In this document: in pieces, positions 7,058 through 12,148 of the stretch
Numbering within the stretch: the first letter of the stretch is position 1
Layout of the letters: each line of letters begins with the position of its first letter
DNA from: CAZFRF01 sp964540925
GTDB taxonomy: Bacteria > Patescibacteriota > Microgenomatia > Levybacterales > UBA12049
NCBI GenBank assembly: GCA_964540925.1
Contig: CAZIOR010000018.1
Coordinates: 1 to 13,195, forward strand
Direction of reading: 5' to 3'
Length of the DNA stretch: 13,195 bases
Position numbers and translations under genes: made by a program
The notes under the pieces: generated by a model
Seen by the model: only the letters and a program-made list of their open reading frames with translations
Database searches by the model: none
Told to the model about the DNA's origin: nothing

Positions 7058-7082
7058 CATGGGAGACCAAAGGTCTCCCATG
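7058..7082. terminator. Perfect 11-bp hairpin after the three-gene operon
   Basis: CATGGGAGACC (7058-7068), loop AAA and GGTCTCCCATG (7072-7082) form a perfect, stable stem. It lies 22 bases after the stop of the 54 aa gene and just before the Fur-family promoter. The minus-strand flank is GTGTTTGC, a poor T-tract, so it may be an inefficient terminator, an mRNA-stabilising stem, or a boundary that partly insulates the two operons. Confidence 0.5.
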
Positions 7083-7104
7083 TATTGCGTAAAATACAGA
7101 TCAA

Positions 7105-7269
7105 TTATCTATTTAACCTTGCAGCATCTTCCTTGCTTAATATTTTGAATAAACCTATTCCATTATCTTCAGCTTTTGCTGCTAACTTTCCGTTTTTCAT
7201 TGTAATGACCTGGACTTTAGAGTCATCAATCTCAACGGATTGTCTTGTTTTAACATTATAAAATTTCAC
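7105..7269 (-). CDS. Small conserved-looking protein (54 aa), DUF5679-like without cysteines
   Basis: The frame starts at GTG 7269, 5 bases after a near-perfect Shine-Dalgarno AAGGAGGTGA (7274-7283) that directly follows the upstream stop codon. It encodes 54 aa with motifs FYNVKTRQSVEIDD, VITMKNGKLAAKAE and GLFKILSKEDAARL. The pattern recalls the small zinc-ribbon family DUF5679 (YCVKCR...KNGRPA...CG.K.F), but the cysteine positions hold Asn, Thr and non-metal residues, so it would not bind zinc that way. This similarity is from memory and unverified. It is the last gene of the unknown three-gene operon; a strong hairpin follows. Function unknown. Confidence 0.8.
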   Translation of the reverse strand: MKFYNVKTRQSVEIDDSKVQVITMKNGKLAAKAEDNGIGLFKILSKEDAARLNR

Positions 7270-7283
7270 TTAATCACCTCCTT

Positions 7284-7769
7284 TTACGAACATTTTGGAC
7301 ATTTTCCACCCTTTAAATCTGCTCCACATGAACCACAATGGCCATGCTGCTCTGTAGAATGAGTTTGCTTTTCTCCCCCTAAATTTCCCAAAAATGCACC
7401 GCTAGTAAATTCACTATTTCCCAAATTACTCATTGGAGATGTCATGGTTGTCATTGATGAATTATGGGGGTGACAAGCAATCTGTAATTGTTGAGCTCGC
7501 ATCATAATTGAACTTTGTAACTGGGTAAAAGCACCTAAGTTCGCGCTTATAATTCTCTTAGCTCGAGAAAAATCGTCTTCAATAACTAAAGATGGCTCTA
7601 GCTTTACCTCTCCGACTTCTCCAATCGGCTGCTGTGCAGCAGAAAGCATTTCTTCCATGGAGCCAAATTGAAAAATAGCTCCACCAAACTCCCATTCTGA
7701 TTGACTTGGTTGCATAACAACTGGCTCAATCCTTGACTGAGGAATGTAAGCTTCAACATGAGGCATCAT
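7284..7769 (-). CDS. Unknown protein with C-terminal zinc ribbon (161 aa)
   Basis: I do not recognise the N-terminal part (about 1-125). It has a central helical-looking segment with DDFSRAKRIISANLGAFTQ and then a low-complexity stretch rich in Ser, Thr, Met, Asn and Gly. The last 20 or so residues form a rubredoxin-like zinc knuckle CGSCG...CPKC (Cys 145, 148, 157, 160), preceded by a His-containing segment (HSTEQHGH). No signal peptide or membrane segment is seen. The stop TAA of the 302 aa gene is followed directly by ATG ATG, and AGGAGAG upstream gives a good Shine-Dalgarno, so the two genes are translationally linked. The zinc ribbon and proximity to a Fur-family/ZIP pair hint at metal-related biology, but function is unknown. 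Confidence 0.85.
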   Translation of the reverse strand: MMPHVEAYIPQSRIEPVVMQPSQSEWEFGGAIFQFGSMEEMLSAAQQPIGEVGEVKLEPSLVIEDDFSRAKRIISANLGAFTQLQSSIMMRAQQLQIACHPHNSSMTTMTSPMSNLGNSEFTSGAFLGNLGGEKQTHSTEQHGHCGSCGADLKGGKCPKCS

Positions 7770-8678
7770 TTAGACAACTCTCCTCTCTAAACTTCTCTTA
7801 AAATTATCAACAGCATTACCTTTGGTAAGAAGAGTTGCAAAGCCTAATTGCTGAATCATTTCTAAAGAGCCAGGAATGTTTGCCTTAACAGGAACAATCT
7901 TTCCCCTACCTAATGCTTCTATATCAAGATTTTCTGGTCTTAACATGACCCCAAAAGGTAAACGATCAGACCTGGAATAATTTCTTGTAACTGTAAATGG
8001 CGCCCATACTAAATCGTTCTGTAAATTACCCATTTCTTGAGCTGAAATAATTGGAAACATTCCACGATTTGCTTCCCAAACATCACCCACGTGTGGCCTT
8101 TGAGCTGTATCTACAGCATTAATTTGCGAAGACGCAACTGATCCTAAATTAAACTCACTCATTGCCGTAAGTAAATGCCTAGGATCTGCAACTGAAACTG
8201 GACGAGAGGCTTCATGATTTCCTACTGTTCCCAACTGATTAACTGCAGATAAATAAGTGTCAATAGTAGAAGGCTTAGTTAATTTATTTTCAGGATCATA
8301 TTCCCAAGGAACCTGAAATCCTCCACTGCCATATCTTGCCATAAATGCCAACCTTAATTGACCAGATAAATAACCTGAATCGGGTGCAATAGTTCCAAAT
8401 GCTGTCACTGGAGTTGGTAAAGTTTCTCTTCGTTGATTAAAAACTAGAATTAATTTTGCATATGGTCCTAATGCCATTGTAAAATCCATCCCTTGAGGAT
8501 TATCTAATCCATAAACAGCATTACCTTTTTCTCTTAGGCTATCAACTAATTTTTTTTCCATTGACTGCAATGCTGGGGACAGATCAATACCAGAAGGAGT
8601 CTCGGGCATAAAAATTCCTCCCTGAAGAGCAAGGCCTGCTGTGTCTTTTAATACTGAACTTAATTCTGTTTTTGTCAT
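7770..8678 (-). CDS. Unknown soluble protein (302 aa), first gene of an operator-controlled operon
   Basis: I do not recognise a family. The protein has no cysteine, no signal peptide and no membrane segment, so it is probably cytoplasmic. Landmarks are a predicted helical N-terminus (SPALQSMEKKLVDSLREKG), a likely mixed alpha/beta core with MALGPYAKLILVFNQRRE and LRLAFMARYGSGGFQVPWEYDPE, and a C-terminal KIVPVKANIPGSLEMIQQLGFATLL. The ATG at 8678 is the only sensible start, about 15 bases from the predicted transcription start and without a Shine-Dalgarno. A near-perfect promoter overlaid by four repeated half-sites drives it, so expression should be strong but switchable. A binding, structural or sequestration role could fit, but that is speculation. 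Confidence 0.85.
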   Translation of the reverse strand: MTKTELSSVLKDTAGLALQGGIFMPETPSGIDLSPALQSMEKKLVDSLREKGNAVYGLDNPQGMDFTMALGPYAKLILVFNQRRETLPTPVTAFGTIAPDSGYLSGQLRLAFMARYGSGGFQVPWEYDPENKLTKPSTIDTYLSAVNQLGTVGNHEASRPVSVADPRHLLTAMSEFNLGSVASSQINAVDTAQRPHVGDVWEANRGMFPIISAQEMGNLQNDLVWAPFTVTRNYSRSDRLPFGVMLRPENLDIEALGRGKIVPVKANIPGSLEMIQQLGFATLLTKGNAVDNFKRSLERRVV

Positions 8679-8683
8679 ACTAA

Positions 8684-8722
8684 ATGCGAATTATTTGCAT
8701 ATTATATGCAAGTCATTTGCAT
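8684..8722. promoter_or_regulatory. Operator array: four half-sites at 11-bp spacing
   Basis: On the plus strand ATGCGA (8684), TTGCAT (8695), ATGCAA (8706) and TTGCAT (8717) alternate in orientation, each separated by exactly 5 bases. This makes overlapping inverted repeats on one face of the helix. The array covers the -10, the spacer and the transcription start of the 302 aa gene, so a bound protein would repress it. A related pair lies at 7037-7053. The cognate regulator is inferred to be the Fur-family protein, not proven. Confidence 0.75.
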
Positions 8723-8729
8723 TTGTCAA
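8701..8729 (-). promoter_or_regulatory. Consensus promoter of the three-gene operon
   Basis: TTGACA (8724-8729), a 17-base spacer and TATAAT (8701-8706) match the sigma70 consensus exactly. The transcription start should be near 8694, inside the operator array. Confidence 0.85.
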
Positions 8730-8744
8730 TAGTTAGATTTACTC

Positions 8745-8753
8745 TGCTATAAT
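8745..8753 (+). promoter_or_regulatory. Extended -10 promoter of the YibE/F gene
   Basis: TGC-TATAAT (8745-8753) is a consensus extended -10. The only -35 candidate is TTGTCA (8723-8728) at a long 19-base spacing, which the extended -10 may offset. Six bases separate the -10 from ATG 8760, so the message should be leaderless. It is back to back with the operator-controlled promoter. Confidence 0.6.
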
Positions 8754-8759
8754 CTGGTT

Positions 8760-9875
8760 ATGAAACTAAAAATCTTATTTATTGCCCTTCTCTTTCTTTT
8801 AATATCCGCGGCGCCATCTTTTGCACAGGAAAAACAATTCCAAGCACCAAAGCAAAATTTCTACATTGCAAATGTAGTTGAAGTTATTGATGAAGGACAA
8901 AAAAAAATGGAAGGCTTTACTGCCTATTTTCAAACTTTAAGGGTAAAAATAAATGATGGCTCAAAATCAGGAAAATTTACGGTCATTCAAAATGGAAGCC
9001 AAACTCAAATTAATAAAGATCAATTAATTAAAAAAGGGCAAACAATAGTTGTTGCTAAAACCACCTACCCTAACGGACAAACCCAATATGCTGTTTATGA
9101 CTTCTACAGATTAAATATGCTCTTTTTCTTTATTGGCATATTCTTCCTAAGTGTAGTTTTAATAGCTGGTCTTAAGGGTCTTGGCTCAATCTTAGGAATG
9201 CTGGTAAGTCTGGGTACAATTATTGTTTTTATAATTCCCAATATTCTCAAAGGCAATGACCCATTACAGTACACTTTAATTGGCTCTATTTTTATTCTTA
9301 CTACTTCTATTTATTTAGCACACGGAGTATCTAAAAAAACAACTGTTGCGCTGTTTTCAACACTTATTGCCCTATTTTTAACTGCTGGATTTGCAATCGT
9401 GGCTATGAATTTAAATTTTATAACAGGCCTTGGAGATGAAGATTCGTTTATGCTCCAATTTGGCCAAACGAGCTTTATTAATATTAAAGGCTTATTTTTA
9501 AGCGGAATTATTATTGGTACATTAGGGGCTTTAAATGATATAACCACAACTCAAGCAGCCACAATTCAGGAGTTAAAAGAAGCTAATCCTAAATATGATT
9601 TAATCACTTTGTTTGAAAAAGGCTTCAAAGTTGGCAAGGAACACATCGCCTCCTTAGTTAACACTCTTATCTTAGCTTATGCAGGAAGTGCTTTTGCTAT
9701 CTTTATTTTCCTAGCGCTTAATCCTAGTAAAATTCCATATTGGGTAATTTTTAATAATGAAATCTTAGCTGATGAGATAATAAAAACTATTGCAGGAAGT
9801 ATGGGTTTACTTTTAGCAGTACCAATTGTAACTTTTATTGCAGCATACCTTTTTTCTTATAAATCAAAATCTTAA
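8760..9875 (+). CDS. YibE/F-family membrane protein
   Basis: The 371 aa protein begins with a signal peptide (1-22, ending SFA-QE), then an extracytoplasmic beta-rich domain (about 23-115), then about seven transmembrane helices (about 119-137, 142-160, 171-188, 194-216, 243-262, 296-320, 346-367). Family hallmarks are LKGLGSILGM (138-147), YLAHGVSKKTTVAL (185-198), IIIGTLGALNDITTTQAA (250-267) and GKEHIASLVNTLILAYAGS (292-310). The biochemical role of YibE/F proteins is not established; a transport role is often supposed. The gene ends 12 bases inside the convergent acylphosphatase gene. It is the only gene besides the DsbA-like one on the plus strand here. Confidence 0.88.
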   Translation: MKLKILFIALLFLLISAAPSFAQEKQFQAPKQNFYIANVVEVIDEGQKKMEGFTAYFQTLRVKINDGSKSGKFTVIQNGSQTQINKDQLIKKGQTIVVAKTTYPNGQTQYAVYDFYRLNMLFFFIGIFFLSVVLIAGLKGLGSILGMLVSLGTIIVFIIPNILKGNDPLQYTLIGSIFILTTSIYLAHGVSKKTTVALFSTLIALFLTAGFAIVAMNLNFITGLGDEDSFMLQFGQTSFINIKGLFLSGIIIGTLGALNDITTTQAATIQELKEANPKYDLITLFEKGFKVGKEHIASLVNTLILAYAGSAFAIFIFLALNPSKIPYWVIFNNEILADEIIKTIAGSMGLLLAVPIVTFIAAYLFSYKSKS

Positions 9876-10133
9876 TTCAAAGGTTTCAAATTTTTCAGAT
9901 TCTTCTAAATTATCTACAACAATTCCTTTTACATCTGAAAAAATACTCCCCTTCTCTGCAATTTCTTTAAGTTGTTCAATTTGCTCTTTTGTTCCTTGAG
10001 CAACTATCTCCACTCTTCCATCAGAAGTGTTTCTAACCCAACCATTTATACCTAACTTCTGAGCATTTCTTCTAATAAAACGTCTAAACCCTACGCCTTG
10101 AACAAAGCCTAAAACGAAAATTCTAACTGTCAT
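9864..10133 (-). CDS. acyP: Acylphosphatase
   Basis: The 89 aa protein has the typical length of this small cytoplasmic enzyme, which hydrolyses acyl phosphates such as acetyl phosphate. The phosphate-binding loop GFVQGVGFRRF contains catalytic Arg 17, and NGWVRNTSDGRVEI supplies catalytic Asn 35. The segment VEIVAQGTKEQIEQL completes the fold signature. Its ATG overlaps the TGA of the VTT gene in an ATGA arrangement, so it is the last gene of the pth run and translationally coupled. Its 3' end overlaps yibE/F by 12 bases, leaving no room for a separate terminator. Confidence 0.96.
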   Translation of the reverse strand: MTVRIFVLGFVQGVGFRRFIRRNAQKLGINGWVRNTSDGRVEIVAQGTKEQIEQLKEIAEKGSIFSDVKGIVVDNLEESEKFETFELRF

Positions 10134-10690
10134 ATAAATTTAGCTCCACTAAATGCAAGCACCATAAATCTTAAAAAACGTCCACAAAGCATAATTACAA
10201 AAAATTTACCTGGTTTTAAACCAAAAATACCAGCAACTATACCAATAGCGTCAAAAAAGGGATTAGGAATTAAAGCAAAAAGAAAGACAATTAATAATCC
10301 GTACTTTTTAAAATGGGATTCAATCAAAGAAAGCCATTTGTGATTTTCAGGATGCTTATATGTTAAGTTTCTTCCAGAATAACCTAGGGTAAATGAAACC
10401 AAATCGCCTAACGATGCTGCAATTGCTGCCACTATAGCAACAAGGAAAGGATTGTATAAGTTGCCTCCAGCAATGATTGTTAAAAAGGCTGGTCCAGATA
10501 CAAAAAAAGTCGCACTTGAAAAGAAGTTAAGAATAAAAATACCTAAGAGCCCCCAACCTTTTGAATGTGCAAAAAAATCTTGAAAATAAAATCCAGCAAA
10601 AGACAAAACTAGTGAAAGCGCAAACAAAATTATGATGAAGATTTTATTGGAAAAAACCTTATTTAGCTTTGCTAGCTGCAGATTTTTCAT
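10130..10690 (-). CDS. VTT-domain (DedA/SNARE-associated type) membrane protein
   Basis: The 186 aa integral membrane protein has helices at about 16-36, 46-75, 82-103, 128-152 and 163-182. The VTT/DedA pattern is seen in SGPAFLTIIAGGNLYNPFLVAIVAAIAASLGD (65-96), FLFALIPNPFFDAIGIVAG (136-154) and CGRFLRF (169-175). DedA-superfamily proteins are implicated in lipid carrier or phospholipid movement across membranes. The start at 10690 overlaps the upstream 92 aa gene by 32 bases; a later internal start is possible, since no Shine-Dalgarno is clear. It ends in TGA overlapping the acylphosphatase ATG. Confidence 0.85.
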   Translation of the reverse strand: MKNLQLAKLNKVFSNKIFIIILFALSLVLSFAGFYFQDFFAHSKGWGLLGIFILNFFSSATFFVSGPAFLTIIAGGNLYNPFLVAIVAAIAASLGDLVSFTLGYSGRNLTYKHPENHKWLSLIESHFKKYGLLIVFLFALIPNPFFDAIGIVAGIFGLKPGKFFVIMLCGRFLRFMVLAFSGAKFI

Positions 10691-10937
10691 CTTTAATTTT
10701 TTTTAGTTTCCACAAAAATAAACCTATTTTATTATCAGCCGTACTATCTTTTACAAAAGACAAGGCTTGTTCTAAAACTGCCCTATGATTTGTTTTAGCC
10801 AGCCTAATCCACATACTCCTATGTGCATAATCATTCATTTCTTCAGCTAGATAAATTCCAAAAGCTTGAAAATCGCGAGAAATATATTTATCTTTTGTAG
10901 GATCAAATTTTTTAAGTATCTGTGAGACTTTTTGCAT
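10659..10937 (-). CDS. Hypothetical small helical protein (92 aa)
   Basis: I do not recognise a named domain. It is soluble, charged and probably all helical, with MNDYAHRSMWIRLAKTNHRAVLEQALSFVKD in the middle and a Lys-rich tail (KLKKIKDEKSAASKAK). The ATG overlaps the pth stop as TAATG, so translation is coupled to pth. This coupling and its retention in a compact genome suggest a real gene. RNA or ribosome association would suit its neighbour and charge, but this is a guess. Confidence 0.75.
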   Translation of the reverse strand: MQKVSQILKKFDPTKDKYISRDFQAFGIYLAEEMNDYAHRSMWIRLAKTNHRAVLEQALSFVKDSTADNKIGLFLWKLKKIKDEKSAASKAK

Positions 10938-11548
10938 TATTTTGTATTAAAACGATTCATGGAAGAGTTAATATCTTTTTCTAGAGCCATTAAAAGGGCT
11001 TCAACGCCTCTTTTAATTGAGTGTTTTAATGATCCCTGTTCGTGTTGATTAAACTTTCCTAAAACAAAATCTTGAGCATTTTTAAAATCATGCTTAACCA
11101 TTTCATCTTTATTATGCGTTACCCCAATTCCCATTCTAAATCTCCAAAATTTCTCATCTTTTAAAGCTTCTATAATGGACTCTATTCCATGATGCCCAGC
11201 TGCTGACCCCCCCAACCTTATTTTCATAGCTCCCAAAGGTAAATCAAGTTCATCGTGAACTATCCAAATATCCTCAGGCTTAATTTTATAAAAACTAGCA
11301 ACCAAACTAACAGCTAAACCACTGTTGTTCATATATGTTTGTGGTTTTAGTAAGAGTATTTTTTCTACTTCTCCGCTCTTTCTCTCATACTCAAGTTGAA
11401 TAATTTCACTTTTAAATTTATCATTTCTTTCGAAAACAGAAGAGGATTTAATTTCTTTAAGAAGATGATCTAAAATGACAAAGCCTAAATTGTGCCTTGT
11501 GAATTCATGTTTTTCTCCAGGATTTCCTAGGCCAACAATTAATTTCAT
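10937..11548 (-). CDS. pth: Peptidyl-tRNA hydrolase
   Basis: The product of 203 aa (from the ATG at 11548) is the bacterial Pth that cleaves peptidyl-tRNA dropped from ribosomes. Seen are VGLGNPG (5-11), the catalytic His in FTRHNLGF (19), KPQTYMNNSG (68-77) and HDELDLPLG (98-106). The loop GGSAAGHHG (113-121) has His where E. coli Pth has Asn 114. I prefer 11548 over an upstream ATG at 11575, because the protein then begins at MKLIVGLGNPG as usual and an extended -10 lies 7 bases upstream. It leads the overlapping run pth, 92 aa gene, VTT gene, acyP. Confidence 0.95.
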   Translation of the reverse strand: MKLIVGLGNPGEKHEFTRHNLGFVILDHLLKEIKSSSVFERNDKFKSEIIQLEYERKSGEVEKILLLKPQTYMNNSGLAVSLVASFYKIKPEDIWIVHDELDLPLGAMKIRLGGSAAGHHGIESIIEALKDEKFWRFRMGIGVTHNKDEMVKHDFKNAQDFVLGKFNQHEQGSLKHSIKRGVEALLMALEKDINSSMNRFNTK

Positions 11549-11555
11549 AATTAGT

Positions 11556-11564
11556 ATTTTAACA
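11556..11564 (-). promoter_or_regulatory. Extended -10 promoter of the pth operon
   Basis: TGT-TAAAAT ends 7 bases before the pth ATG. The -35 region (TTTGAT at 16 bases) is weak and overlaps the stem of the upstream terminator. Confidence 0.5.
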
Positions 11565-11573
11565 TGTTTTGAC

Positions 11574-11615
11574 AAAAATCAAAGATTACCTATTTTTTAC
11601 ACAGGTAATCTTTGA
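11574..11615 (-). terminator. Intrinsic terminator of the small membrane protein gene
   Basis: On the minus strand a perfect 13-bp stem (11603-11615 with 11579-11591) with an 11-base loop is followed by TTTTT (11578-11574). It lies 25 bases past the stop codon at 11641-11643. Confidence 0.85.
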
Positions 11616-11616
11616 T

Positions 11617-11650
11617 AGAAACGTTTCTCTATAAATAAACTTATTTATAG
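11617..11650. repeat. Two adjacent perfect palindromes at a stop codon
   Basis: AGAAACGTTTCT (11617-11628) and CTATAAATAA-AC-TTATTTATAG (11629-11650) are perfect inverted repeats placed end to end. The second contains the TAA stop of the membrane protein gene. Together with the terminator stem they give three consecutive hairpins at the mRNA 3' end. Confidence 0.7.
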
Positions 11651-12096
11651 TAAGATCTCATTTGGAACAAGAAATAGAATGAGATTGCTGCTCCTATTAA
11701 TGCTCCGATTACGCTACCAACATTTAAGGTTACAACAGAACTTAAAATTGCTAGCACTTCACTCCAAAGTAGTAAATTCCAGCCTCTTACTGCTCTTTTT
11801 TTAAGAGGAGAGAAGGCTAAAAGCATAAGTACACCTTGTACGATTACTACGATTGAAGATACTAAGAAAAAGACACTAAGTCCTCCTGCATATGCTGCTA
11901 CGAAAGGAGAAAGTGCTGTTAATACTCCTAGTCCACCTACTCCAGTTAAAACCATAAGGACACCGAAAATTAATGATAACCAAGGAGCTATTGTAACTAA
12001 AAGCTCTCTTATATTTGCTGGGAGAGATGGGACTTTTGCATAAACATCTTCAAGTGGTTTTGCGATTTGTTTTGCGTATGTATCTAATACTTCCAT
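11641..12096 (-). CDS. Small polytopic membrane protein of unknown function (151 aa)
   Basis: An amphipathic, charged N-terminus (about 1-30, ANIRELL) precedes four membrane segments (about 32-55, 60-84, 106-122 and 126-145), and the protein ends RSYYK. No catalytic or binding motif is apparent and I cannot name a family. It has the best-formed expression signals in the window: a promoter, a full Shine-Dalgarno and a strong intrinsic terminator, making it a clean single-gene unit that is probably abundant. It follows the endonuclease Q-like gene by 41 bases. Confidence 0.85.
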   Translation of the reverse strand: MEVLDTYAKQIAKPLEDVYAKVPSLPANIRELLVTIAPWLSLIFGVLMVLTGVGGLGVLTALSPFVAAYAGGLSVFFLVSSIVVIVQGVLMLLAFSPLKKRAVRGWNLLLWSEVLAILSSVVTLNVGSVIGALIGAAISFYFLFQMRSYYK

Positions 12097-12102
12097 TTAA
12101 TT

Positions 12103-12148
12103 CACCTCCTTTCAAATTTAGAGTATATCCCCTAAGATTAAAAGTCAA
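12103..12148 (-). promoter_or_regulatory. Promoter and ribosome binding site of the 151 aa membrane protein
   Basis: TTGACT (12143-12148, inside the upstream coding end) is followed by TATACT (12122-12127) at 15 bases or TACTCT (12120-12125) at 17. The Shine-Dalgarno AAAGGAGGTG (12103-12112) lies 6 bases before the ATG, complementary to a canonical 16S tail. Confidence 0.7.

Noticed and set aside
7037..7261. 74-codon frame on the plus strand
   Set aside because: It is antisense to the 54 aa gene, which has a strong Shine-Dalgarno and operon context, and it runs through the hairpin at 7058-7082.
8864..8880. Palindrome CTACATT-GCA-AATGTAG
   Set aside because: It lies inside the yibE/F coding region, lacks a promoter and differs from the ATGCAA-N5-TTGCAT operator spacing; probably chance.
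9311..9547. 78-codon minus-strand frame
   Set aside because: It is the shadow of the YibE/F gene, which has conserved family motifs here.
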